In this document: positions 34,223-45,018 of the stretch, piece after piece
Layout: each line of letters starts with the position of its first letter
Position numbering within the stretch: position 1 is the stretch's first letter
From: Pyronema omphalodes
Taxonomy: Eukaryota > Ascomycota > Pezizomycetes > Pezizales > Pyronemataceae
Length of the DNA: 64,000 nt
NCBI GenBank assembly: GCA_024516155.1
Contig: JAJJXM010000010.1
Location: 1,008,390-1,072,389, forward strand
Direction of reading: 5' to 3'
Program-made: the position numbers and the translations under genes
Notes under the pieces: model-generated
Told to the model about the DNA's origin: nothing
The model's input: only the letters and a program-made list of their open reading frames with translations
The model's database searches: none

Positions 34223-34923
34223 GGCGATGGTTTCGGTATGTCCGGTACAGGTGGAGGGGTGAAGTTCGTGGTGAATTCGACGGTGTTGGTGAAAGGTCGA
34301 ATTGCGTTGTAGAGTATTGCTGTTCTTCCGCTTCGCGCGCCCCAGCCCAGGAAATTTTTGGCGGGTTGCAGAGGTAACTTTTTAGCGTGACTTTGGCGTG
34401 AAATCTTGGCGGGTGGGATGGCGCTTGCATCTGTTATACATGGGAATCGCTGGGGGTTCGATAAAGCCTCCTGGAGGCAGAGATGAGCTGATTTACAACG
34501 CTGTTTAACTTTATTGGTTTTACTATAACTATTTGATGGTTATTGTGACCTACAAATTCATAGCTGCAATTCAATCTGGCAAGATTCAAACTTTTCGAGT
34601 GATTAACAATGATCAGACTCTCCATTTTGAGCTGTAAGGTCCTTCGGAAAAGAGGCAAAAAATTGATATATATTTATTTACCAGAAAATAATTGACTTTA
34701 CATCTGGAGTTTATTTGACTTACTATACGAATTGGCATTGAAATAACATCGAATCCGCGATTTCCTACTACATAGGGCACAGGGCGCAGCGGGGCAGCAT
34801 GGCCATGGTCCATGGAGCCGCATAATTTTTTAGCGTCCGGGCAACGCCAGCATTCCCGGACCCGGAGCGGGTACCTTCGTCCTTCGCGCTCCCAATCGCA
34901 GCATTCGAACCGAAAACGCCACG
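34223..34923. promoter_or_regulatory. Divergent LCP5 / mitochondrial uS12 intergenic region
   Basis: 701 bp between the two start codons with no recognised gene. No specific site was confidently identified. Confidence 0.4.
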
Positions 34924-35596
34924 ATGTTCGCCCTCCGATCAATTTTTTCGGCGCTGCCCCGAGCAGCATCTTCAGTCGCAGCTGTCCCTCGTATCTGCGC
35001 GCCTCGCATCCCCACCTCCATCGCGCCTATCCTCCCCACAAACCCGCTCGGCCGTCGTTGGGCTACCTTCAACCAGGTGCTTAGAGGATGTCGTAAGAAG
35101 CAGCGCGCGAGAAAACCTGTTTCCCCCGCCTTGTCAGAGGGAAAAAGACCCTGTATGAAGGGTGTTTGTCTTAGGGTTACTATCATGAAACCTAAGAAAC
35201 CTAACTCTGCTGAGAGAAAGATTGCAAGAGTTAAGTTGTCTTCGGATAGATTGATTACTGCTTATATCCCTGGAGAAGGTATGATGCGGGGTTGGAAGAA
35301 TACTTCGTGGCTATGGCTGATTGGAGATAGGTCACAATGTTCAGCAGCATTCCGTCGTCTTGGTTCGTGGTGGAAGAGCTCAGGATTGTCCCGGAGTCAG
35401 ATACCACTTGATCCGTGGAGCTTTGGACTTGGTATGTAGAGATCTATATCTTTGGAAGGCGGGGGTGGAGGGGGTGGGGGGGGGGGGGGGGGGGGCGAGT
35501 AGACAGGACATAGAATGCTAACAAAAATGACAGGGAGGAGTTCCCAACCGTATTACTTCCAGATCCAAGTACGGAACCAAGAAGACCAAGAACTAG
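34924..35596 (+). CDS. Mitochondrial ribosomal protein uS12m (S12)
   Basis: Three exons, 34924-35278, 35331-35431 and 35534-35596, give 172 aa. It is the decoding-centre protein of the mitochondrial small subunit. The first 48 residues are Ala/Arg/Ser-rich ([17 protein letters not shown]...), a mitochondrial presequence. The mature part starts about [20 protein letters not shown] and has [40 protein letters not shown] and [20 protein letters not shown], all uS12 signatures. It ends [12 protein letters not shown]. The second intron (35432-35533) carries a run of 20 G (35476-35495). Confidence 0.95.
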
Positions 35597-36948
35597 ACGG
35601 ACGGCGACTACATAATTTATTTTATGTATCACAAAATGTACAATACAGGGCGTACGAGCATCAGGAGTTTTAGAGTGTTTTATATCCGATATTTTTTCAA
35701 GCGGAAAATCTGTTCAGATATCGTCTCCACTATAGTGACTTTTCACAATCGAGAAGATCTACAATATTCGTATATACATCACGCAGATTTTACCAAATTC
35801 ACACCCGTGTTAGAAAGGACAGGGAGAGACAGACGGTTCTATTGTAGATTATAATGACGATACACAGAGAGGAAGCATTATATATAGTAGAAAAGTTGGC
35901 TAGTCTCATCCTCCTGATCAAACCCTGTTTGGTGTCCCACTTGGTCCCCTTCAAGGTTCGGCTTGAGCAAACTCGAGGACCTTGTTACGACAAGCTGGAT
36001 TGCCTATTCACGGCAATTTTCCAACACCCGTCTACTTCTTCAATGGCCAATTTCACGTATTTCTGATTACCAACAATTTTACTCGCCGGGCAAATATCAA
36101 ATATCTGCAACATTTCAAAGCACTTTTTGTAATTCTGGATAGCCAACCAACGACGTGATAAGTCATGATTCAAGTCATTATACATAGACGGACGCTATCA
36201 CTCACACTATACCACCAATACCGGTTATATCTCCAAGTACTTACATCATTTGATGTAACCATGTAGTATAGCAATATGTACCAAATTGAAGTCTATCACA
36301 AATCGGGTAAAGTTCAGATCAAACAGTGCTATGCGAAGTGTAATACGTCTAAGAACGTGTTCCTGGAATGGTGTTTTTCTGCGTCTTTTAATGACGTTGT
36401 TTATTGAGAATTTTTTGCTGCGTAGTGAGTTTGGTTTGATAATATATACATATGTGTACAAGGCTGGTCGTGTTAGCCGGAGTTGTCTGGGTCCTCTGTA
36501 TTTATACCCCTTCCTGGTTTTACAGAGACTCTTGGGTCCTTTCTTGTCATGATGATGTCGAATATCCGAAGTATGAGTAGCCAGTCTATTGGAAGGGATA
36601 TTTTTTTTTCAAATAATAATCTAATGGAAAGATGGAGGGAGTGATGTGGTGTGAAGCAGACTAACTGATCACCCCCCTATGGGATTTCCATAGAAGTCAC
36701 CTCTGATAGACCGGTTGCTTGGCTGAGAATATGTAAAGTATTTTATAGCATTTTTCTCAGTTTAATCCGGGAAAATTTTTCGACTAGTCGACGGAAAAGG
36801 AAAGCATCTTCGTATAATAAAAAAAAAATTCAAAATTACAATAAAAACAAGTATTAACTATCTAATATAACAACCCCCCCCCCCTTCCCCCCTCCCCTCT
36901 TACATCCATTACCATATCAATTCATCTTCCTTCTCACCCCCGCCCCAC
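35597..36948. other. Intergenic; one weak minus-strand open frame
   Basis: 1.35 kb between uS12m and the unrecognised Cys-rich gene. A minus-strand frame at 35985-36185 (66 codons) has ordinary amino-acid composition (e.g. LAIQNYKKCFEMLQIFDICP) and possible donor and acceptor signals upstream, but no recognised family. I do not call it a gene. A C run (about 36873-36886) and A-rich stretches lie at the right. Confidence 0.45.
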
Positions 36949-38375
36949 TTAACAACCAGATCCTCCACACCCACATCCACAATCCCCATCTCTATTCCCT
37001 CTCCCCAAATAAAAGGTAACCGCCAATCCATAATGCTCACTAACCCACCCCTTCCTATTCCTCTCCCTAGAATTACGATGATACCCACCTCTTCGATATT
37101 CACACTTCGCGCCGACTCCTATGCGTCTAAGAAACTTCCCATCATCCGTCTCACACATCGTCTCCTTCCCACAGTAAAGAATCTTACTATATCTTCCAAT
37201 CAACCTACAAGTTTTCACCTCTGGTTCAATCGGTTGATACCCCCACGTATGTCCCAAATCCCCCCCAGTCTCAGCCAACTCTCTTTGTTCCCTTGCCGAA
37301 AGATTATGAATATCATTCCTCCTCCCAAACTCAATCCAAACATCCTTTAAACACGGTCTCCAATCTCTATACGGGGGGCTTAAGCTCTGGACCGTACCGG
37401 TATTAAAAGCAGACATATTACCACCGACGACACCTCCCAAGACATGGTCTTCGTTCATACGTTTATCGACCATTTCTCGCTTAAATTCATGGTCTTCTAA
37501 AGATCCGGCATGTTGGAAGGAATTGCCAAGTCGGAAATAGGGTCCGCTACCAACGGCGATGTCAACGATTAGAAGGTCGTCTTGTTTGTTGCATTCGTCG
37601 TAGGGGCTCCGGGTTATGGAGCAGATTTTGAGACATTTGGAAATTAGGGTTATGGTGAAGGGGGTTTCTCCGTTGTCGTGAAGACGGGTTCGGTTGGTGA
37701 TTTGGAAGCAGTTTCGGATCCACTGGAATCATCATTATCGTGGTTAGTCAGCACGTCATATTATGTCGAATCACTCAAATTGGGGGGGGGGGGGGGGGGG
37801 GGTAAACATAAACATCAACATACCGGATGTTCCAAAATCGCCTGTAGCCCAGTATCTGTAACATCCTGCAAAAGAATAGCACAATACCCAACCCCAGATC
37901 CTTCCAGATCCTTCTCAATCATAGAAACCGCACAAGCAGTTCTACTATACGCATGTGTAAAAGTCCCCGACAAATGCCAACTATAAACCTTGATCCTATG
38001 ACCTCCCAAAGGAACCTGTCCCGCAAGTTCATAGGATGTCGGGGGACACCAGTTATCTTTAATCGCGGACCAAACATACACCGGAAGACCCTTTGAACTT
38101 GGGCCGCAGGTACAGTGGAAGCGATTTGGGGGGCAACAACAACCGGATCCTCCGGGTCCTACGAGTATACCACCACCGCCGCTGGAACAGCTGCCGGAAC
38201 ATCGACGGGTGGAACAACCGCAGCTGGGGCCGGGGGTTGGTGCTCGAGGAGGTGGCAGACATCGTCCAGGCGAGCTGGGGTAGAAGCTACCAATGGAACT
38301 TGCGGAGCCTCGACGAACATGCCAGGTGTGATGGTGCTCGGAGTGGGAAGTTTCGGAATGTTCTTCGTAGTCCAT
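36949..38375 (-). CDS. Unrecognised Cys/Gly-rich protein, 441 aa
   Basis: Two exons on the minus strand, 37824-38375 and 36949-37722, give 441 aa; the donor is GTATGT, the acceptor CAG, and the join is in phase 0. I do not recognise the family. The N-terminus (MDYEEHSETSHSEHHHTW) is His/Glu/Ser-rich with no signal peptide. Residues about 50-95 are Pro/Gly/Cys-rich with CGC, CCC and CTC clusters. The middle and C-terminal half look folded, with well-spaced Trp and Tyr (e.g. GLPVYVWSAIKDNWCPPTSY, LLIVDIAVGSGPYFRLGNSF). The C-terminus returns to a CGCGCGGSGC tail. Cys is frequent throughout. The intron contains a run of 21 G on the plus strand. The gene structure is supported by two long in-frame exons; function is unknown. 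Confidence 0.7.
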
Positions 38376-39287
38376 TGTTGAGGTTGTTAGGATTGATGAG
38401 GCGATTGAGGTTCTGGATATTGAGATGATGGTGTTACTGCGGTGGGGGAGGACTGTATTTATGTGTTAGAGAGATGGTCTGATGAGATGGGGATTTATCA
38501 CAGTTATCACCGCAATTGTATGCGGAATGAAAAATGTACCGGGGGTGGTATGACAGCCTTCACTGAGGCTTCGTCGACGGAACAGAAAAGATAATCCCCG
38601 CTGGAGTCGTAAGGGAAGATTGAAGCTTGTCCACCGTCGTTTGGAATGGTATTTTGGACGAGTATTGGGAGACATAGATTATGGTAGGCCTGAAGAATGG
38701 GCTGTATGAAACCATGGTAGATTATTCGGTTTGGTGCCGATTGATATGATAGTTGTCTGATGGGGTTTAGGCCTAAGTTACACACAGGTTCATGGGAAAT
38801 CACACCTTATCGTAAACCCTACTTCAGGCCACCACATATCCTAGGGATGCATATTAGATTTTCTCAGTAGAGTTGCCTTATTGAATTGCCGTACCTGATG
38901 CAGCGTACACATAGGGTTTGTAACCCTAGTACTTGGCTACATTGGGGCTGCTTAGCTTGTCGACGCCTCATGCATCAACCCGAAATATCATGTCGATGTG
39001 TCAGGACCTTCTAAGTCTCCCCCAAATTGTTAAATGAAATGGCTAGATGAGAGGCGTACAGGCACGATACGACTACTGTACCGGTCCGCTGCAGAATCGT
39101 TTCGCCCCGAGTTTTGAGCCGATGAAGGGGAGCTTCAACTGACGCTGCCAACCTAAAGTCGGTAGTTTTCCCAGCGTCTCGGATTACTTGTCCCAATCCG
39201 GCCCGTGAATTTTCAAATTTCGATTTTCACGAATGTTACATAGGGCGTAAAATATATGCAGGTAGTAGACTCATTTATTCTTTTAGT
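38376..39287. other. Intergenic upstream of the Cys-rich gene, with a telobox palindrome
   Basis: 912 bp between the Cys-rich gene start and the CTU2 3' end. At 38912-38928 is TAGGGTTTGTAACCCTA, a near-perfect palindrome of two telobox half sites. No further gene recognised; short minus-strand frames at 38466-38803 have no similarity I can name. Confidence 0.5.
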
Positions 39288-40559
39288 CTACATCACCGGC
39301 CAGGTGTGAGGAGCAGCACCATGCGTTGCTCTCATACATCCATAACACAGCTTTCCTCTGGTCCCATCGGTATCTTCCCGAGATCCCAACGTCAGACCCT
39401 CATTATTCTCATCCGCAGGCAGTCCACACATGGTGCATGGATCTGCCTCCGGATTCGATGGCTTTAATCTATCTCCCATGCGTACCACATTCATAACTGT
39501 TGAAGGGTATTGTAGTTCCATGTTTTCGAAATACTGCGTTAATAGCTCTCCAACGGTGATATTTCGGCCACTCGTAGCAGCAGCGGCGGAATGTTTCGGT
39601 GTTGACGAGTATGCAATGCACAGCGGCACCAACGGCGGTTCGGTAATCTCGGTAACAAATGTAACAAGCTCTTTCTTGAACACATCACGGAGAGGATGCA
39701 AGAACTTCAGACCTGTTCAAAATTAGCGTCCTTCTGAGATTCACGATCACCGGTGAGTTATACCATAGGGCGACTTGGTATCGCTTATCTGCCACGGCAA
39801 AGAGAACCCACGTCCCTTAGCTGCTTCAGCCATAACCTTGTCTGCTAACCGGGTAGTGGTATCTCCCCATAGGATCCCGCTGCATCCCTCACGCTGTGCA
39901 ATGGCCACAATAAGCCGTGTTCGTAGGATGCCGGCCATATCCTCCCTTGAAGTCGGTGACGGCAGCGCGGTGAGTAGCTCTTCCATACATTCTCTCGGGC
40001 TCTTGTTTGTATCTTTTTTCTCCAGATCTGGGATATCGGCGCATTCGGTAAAGCTGTAGATATCCTCAAGCTTAGAGGCAATATAGTCTCCGGCGTCGGG
40101 AAAGCGCTGCTTCACAACTTCGAGATGTGAGCCTGAGGGTAAAGATGGATCTAGTACTGTTTCGTCTACATTTAAGATCTTCAAGCGGTATCTGGTTCGA
40201 GTGACTTTCTGTCGCTGGCCGGCGAGCTGGGAATCGATCAAATAGAGTAGACTGGTAGAGGAAATTCCAAAGGAAATGGGTAGGAGGAAGGTCGGAATCT
40301 GGTTCTGGTCGTCGGGGCGAATTTTGTAGCTTTCCATACGCTTAATACACTTCGAACGAATGAAGTATTCGTAACAGCCGCTGTATTATCGTTTGCTGGT
40401 CAGCTGTTGGCCTGCTGTCTACGACTGCGATAAATTATATTTGAAAAGGAAGACAAACCGACAGTGTGGAGGTTCATTGCGCAGAACATAGATACCATCA
40501 TTTTCCTTGCATCGTCGACATAGAGGTGGAGTTGCGGGTTGTTCTGTTGTCGTGGACAT
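39288..40559 (-). CDS. NCS2: Cytoplasmic tRNA 2-thiolation protein 2 (Ctu2/Ncs2)
   Basis: Three exons on the minus strand, 40459-40559, 39764-40380 and 39288-39712, give 380 aa. With Ncs6/Ctu1 it thiolates the wobble uridine (mcm5s2U34) of Lys, Glu and Gln tRNAs in the cytosol. Paired CxxC motifs lie at both ends: CRRC (about 14-17) and CRGC (about 33-36) near the N-terminus, CTMC and CYGC near the C-terminus. The middle has PTFLLPISFGISSTSLLYLI, REGCSGILWGDTTTRLADKV and GLKFLHPLRDVFKKELVTFV, matching the family. The start ATG (MSTTTEQPATPPLCRRCKE) is the first that places the CxxC pair in frame. The gene is divergent from SmD3 with 184 bp between starts. Confidence 0.93.
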
Positions 40560-40743
40560 TTTTTAGACTTCGCGATGGCGCTTTGGCGGGGTGTCTTCGG
40601 GGCGAAAGAGCGACATGCAGAAGCTCTGAGTCGCGAGCGGAGCCGCATCAGGCTAAGCTAGTTATTCTCCAACCTCACCTCACCTTCACGAAACGCACCT
40701 CGCGAACACCTCACGCCAACCTCCACATTCATACACCGCAGTA

Positions 40744-41265
40744 ATGGGAAGCATCGGAATTCCAATTAAGCTCCTCAACGAGGCCCAGGTACGGTTTACA
40801 CTATTCATGGTTTAATTTTCCTTACTAACGAAAGCTTTTCAGGGCCACGTCTGCACCCTCGAGCTCACCTCCGGCCAGATCTTTCGCGGCAAACTTATCG
40901 AAGGTTGCTACCTACCGCGTTTTCCTTTTGCCACAAAATAGAGACTGACCAATTATGTACAGCCGAGGACAACATGAACGTACAGCTACGCGATATCACC
41001 GTAACAGCACGCGACGGACGTGTTTCCCACCTCGACCAAGTTTACATCCGCGGATCTCACGTGCGCTTCTTTATCGTTCCCGATATGCTTCGGTGATTAC
41101 CTCCCATCTACAATCTCCCCAGGACACAGCTAATAGGTCAATAGCAACGCACCTATGTTCCGTTCGCGAACTGTCAGAGGGCGTGGTGTTGGATTGGCAC
41201 GTGGAAGAGCTACAGTCAACCGTGCACGAGGACAGAGAGGATCAGGTGCTGGGGGGCGTCCATAG
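40744..41265 (+). CDS. SMD3: Small nuclear ribonucleoprotein Sm D3
   Basis: Four exons, 40744-40788, 40843-40903, 40963-41092 and 41145-41265, give 118 aa. It is a core Sm ring protein of the U1, U2, U4 and U5 snRNPs. Sm1 reads [20 protein letters not shown], then [20 protein letters not shown]; Sm2 reads [20 protein letters not shown]. The C-terminal tail is [20 protein letters not shown] ending in GRP, with GR/RG dipeptides for arginine methylation. Donor GTTGCT of intron 2 is weak, but the frame and protein leave no alternative. Exon 3 alone reads open to a false stop (CGG TGA), which is removed by splicing. Confidence 0.95.
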
Positions 41266-41579
41266 AGGGAAATACAGTAATGAACGAACGTGGACTTGCT
41301 TGCAAATCTGGTGTCAGGGTGCTTTTCTGCTTACAGGGTGTAATATATCAATGTCATCTAAGTTGATGCTTTTCAAGTTTGATTGGGTAGGTACGTGGCT
41401 ATCGAGTGATGGATTATGTTTTGCACTTTTCTCTTACGGCCAATTGCAGTTTAAAGCACACTCAGTCAATTTAGCTACCCCTAGTTACACCTTTGAAATA
41501 GGGTTTCCCCCGCAAAATTTTACCAATAATGTTCCATCCAAACCAGCTTCTCTACACCGTTGATCCCGCACATGAATAT
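41266..41579. other. Convergent intergenic region, SmD3 / But2-like gene
   Basis: 314 bp between two converging 3' ends; nothing else seen. Confidence 0.5.
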
Positions 41580-42492
41580 TTAAGCGTAGACGTCCATGGT
41601 GATACCAGTCTTGGGATTGTCGAGCTCTGTTTAATTCAGTTAGCCTGGATAATTTCAATGCTTGGGATTGCAATTGATACTTACCATACCAATCGAAGAA
41701 GACTGGGCCAGCTCTAGTTCCCGCAACCTCAAAGTCCATTCTCTCACCAGCCTTGCATGGAACCCCTATGACCACGACATTAGCTACTTTCCCACAAATT
41801 CTCAAAACAATTTTTTACTCGGGACAAACATACATTTACCTGTGACCTTCGCCGCACCACCATGCTTGGGCTGATGAATGGTGTACATCGGCTTCCAGGT
41901 AGTTCTCTTAGGCTTCGTTTCCCAGGTCGTCTCGCCATTGATAATCATGGACTTGAGCTCCCAAACATCGAGTTTTCCGCTTCCGTTTACGGTCCATTCA
42001 TATCCATACTTTGACTTAGGGGGGAGGTTGAAGTTGATCATGCACTTGGGACCAACGTCTTCCGGGATGTCGAATCCGACTAGGAGCCGGATCTCTGCGC
42101 CATGGGCATGGGATTCCCAGTGGACCATGCCGGTCTTTTGGGTTTCATGGGCTTGGTCAGGATGGGCTTCTTTGATGGGAACTTGGGGGAAAAGAGTTAG
42201 CTTGACGAAGTTGGGGGAAATTGGCCGAAGCTACGGAGGGTTGGGGAAAACTGGAGAGAGGGATGGAGGAGGTTGGAGACGGTGGATGAGGGGGTTTGCT
42301 AAACCTACCAAGGTAACTAGGGAATAAAACCATCTCAGGTTTCGGAGGGTGAGCAGGATGAGTAGGATGGGTGGGATGAGTAGGGTGAGTAGGATGAGTG
42401 GGGTGGTGATCGGTCTGGCCTTCTACATCACCCTCAACCGGAGCTGCGAGGACAGATGCTAAGAGGGCAGAGAAGATGATGGCGAACTTCAT
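41580..42492 (-). CDS. Secreted But2 C-terminal-like protein with His-Pro-Thr repeats
   Basis: Four exons on the minus strand, 42309-42492, 41840-42181, 41685-41786 and 41580-41626, give 224 aa. The N-terminus MKFAIIFSALLASVLAAPVEG is a clear signal peptide. Residues about 29-48 are a HPT repeat (five copies of His-Pro-Thr, then HPAHPPKP), which might bind metal. The rest looks like a beta-rich domain (e.g. SHAHGAEIRLLVGFDIPEDV, KCMINFNLPPKSKYGYEWTV, VANVVVIGVPCKAGERMDFE, GPVFFDWYGELDNPKTG) that resembles the But2 C-terminal domain common in small secreted ascomycete proteins. That family call rests on general resemblance. No catalytic motif seen. All joins are GT-AG with split codons and frame kept. 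Confidence 0.75.
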
Positions 42493-44697
42493 AGCTGTTA
42501 ATTTTCAAGACTTTAACTTAGAATGTGCCGTGAGTTTTCTGAGTGAAGTGATGTTCCAGTGGTTGGTGTCTGGATTATTTCCAACTGGTATGAGGAAGTG
42601 GTATTTATACTCGATATTGCTGGGTTTGTGCTTTGGAGTCCAGACTTTCTGGGATTTGGTAACTTAGCTGGATGAAAATCTACTATTGTCTGGGCTGAAA
42701 CTGCGTCACGATTGACAAATTGGTAACCGTTGATCTTCTCTTTTGTTAAACTCTTGGTGATAACGTTACTCCCATAGAAACCTCGCCATCTGGCACCTGG
42801 GCCTATTCAGGTAAGTGAGGATAAGTTCACACTATTTTTGGTTGTACCATCAATGAGTAGACTCGCCTCATTGAAATTGTAACTTGAGATATCCGAGGCA
42901 TCCGGGTGAGTGTAATGGAAAACATAGGGAGTTCTCTAACTGGAGTAGGTGAAGAAATTCACAGTCAACCATAGGGACAAATACCATCGACCAATTGGTT
43001 CAACTAAAATTGATTTACTTTCTTCACCGGGCTCAGGAAACCTTGCACAAAAAACGTTAACTCTCAGTTGCATACTTAGCCAAGAGCATGAATACTAGAA
43101 GCCTGCATACTGAGAAAAGTTTACATCATGAGTTATCCTGATCATTGGTCATGATGATAAAGTTAGCCTTCCCGTTCCAGAAACGGACTTTCTGCAAGGC
43201 ATAACACTCAAATAGCCCTGCATTTTCTTTGGTCAATTGATCATATCGCTTATACTTTATTGACAATAATATGATACAAGTAGGACTTGAGTTAGGATCA
43301 TCAAATTAACAGTGTACACATTTTTCTTAGGAAGTTTTGCCCGGGATCCCGTGCTCCAGGGTCCATGTTCAAACCATCGATTCACAGAGATAGTCTTGTA
43401 GTGGAAAACCCGGGGCTATTTGCGTACCATCTTACACAGAGTTCTAATATGGTAATCTTCTAAAGGTTAGGGCCCGTGTGTAAGCGAGCGAAGGAGGATG
43501 ATTGATATTCAACGGGCTTGCATACTAATGCAGCCCAGGTAGTACCCGCTGTCTTGTAAATCCAATAATCTGGGGAGGATCGCCTTGGTGACTACTCATG
43601 TAAGCACTACTTGAAATCTATGATAAATCCATGGTCAGTCTATGATCATGATAATGGGATGGAACGTATAAGCCTGGAAATGTTTGCGGCATATCACTGT
43701 AAGCACTATGGCTCCATTTGGTAATTTATCAATCTAGCCTACAAAGAGATAGAGAGTTTAAAGGATACGATTTACGGATCTTTCGGAAAGAGCTTGGTAG
43801 CTTAGTTACAATGAGCCTCAAGAGGCAGCTGCCAAAATAATGTTCCTATCAAAGCTAGCGAAACTTTATCTCGCCAGTATTTAAGTTTGGAAACACCTGA
43901 GAGCTATGAACTTACCAGAAGGCAGTGACTATAAACTTTTCTATGCAATTGTAGGCTTGTATCAGTTACTGCAATAATTCTGAAATACCGAGGCAGACTT
44001 ATCTGGGGTTCTTTCCTGAAAAGTATCGAGTTCGCCAGTTACGTGGCGTGTTATCTGCAGGTAACCATTTGGATTCTTCAAGGGGAGCGAAACACAAGGG
44101 TAAAACATAAACTTTATGCAAACGGCGGGCTTCGGTAAGGCACGACCCGCCATTAGAAACGGTATGCAGTGATACTTTCCCTTTGTACTTCCTGATATGA
44201 TCTGAATCAAGATACCTCAGACACAGACATATTATAGACATGTCTCAACATACGATAGTTGACAGAAAACGGCCCGGGAAAGTCTTGAGATAAAAATGAA
44301 GCGGTGTCGAATGACTACGCAGTCCGTTCATATGCGGATGCGGTGCATAGAGTTGACTCTTGAGCAATGTCATCAATGCTCGGCAGCTTAATTCATAGTT
44401 CGCTTTTTATGGTTATCGAAGATTTGGATACACGATGGGATTGGCACATGGTTCTACCGATTACATTGATCGATCATAGAATAATTTGGACGCTTATAGA
44501 CAATATCCGCCGAAAAGAGGTTGAAGATGATATGATTAGTCCCTGAGAGCTGGCATGACACATCATGTGTCTGGTAGTGATGTCATTCATCAGGGTATAT
44601 CTATTTAGATCATGGAACATGCTGCAGGAACGGATTATCATTGCATGTATGATGGGTTATTCGCTTGGAGTTGGCTTGGAAATGATTTAGAGAGCTA
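42493..44697. other. Gene-free stretch of ordinary complexity
   Basis: About 2.2 kb without a supported gene and, unlike other gaps here, almost without simple repeats. Only short open frames (up to about 82 codons) without similarity were seen. It may hold non-coding transcription or decayed sequence; nothing in the sequence decides. Confidence 0.5.
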
Positions 44698-44787
44698 GTG
44701 CTATGCCCGATTCGAACTCGAGGGCAAACCCAAACCTTTAACCTCAAATCCAGACGCCCTTCCCTCTGCTTCTCATTACCTTTGCTC
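44698..44787 (-). pseudogene. tRNA-Leu-like relic (low confidence)
   Basis: The minus strand reads like a class II tRNA: AGGGCGTCTG near an anticodon arm, a variable-arm-like GGTTTGGGTTTGCCCTCGAG similar to fungal tRNA-Leu, GAGTTCGAATCG as a B box, and ATAGCAC as a 3' acceptor strand. The matching 5' strand (GTGCTAT expected) is not intact (GAGCAAA), the A box is poor and the T stem has mismatches. It is either a decayed tRNA or chance resemblance. Confidence 0.3.
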
Positions 44788-45018
44788 ATCATTCCTTACT
44801 CAATCCAGTTATATAAATTCTCTAGCTGTTAAATACGCTTCATGCTTCTCTCTCGTATCATCCGCTTAGTAACGTACAACAATACCCTTTGAAAATCCGC
44901 AACGCACATATCTACAGTTTTGAAAAGTCAATGTACAAAAAAAAAAGCTTTAAGCCCACTTGAGCGCCATGTTTTACTGTTACAAATCCGCATTATTAAT
45001 CTAGGTATCTCATCTGTT
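44788..45018. other. NPT1 3' flank
   Basis: Short AT-rich region with a TTATATAAATT stretch and an A run (44937-44945); presumed 3' UTR and terminator of the minus-strand NPT1 gene. Confidence 0.4.

Noticed and set aside
41027..41095. SmD3 ending at the TGA after DMLR
   Set aside because: The stop is inside intron 3; splicing restores the conserved [14 protein letters not shown] tail.
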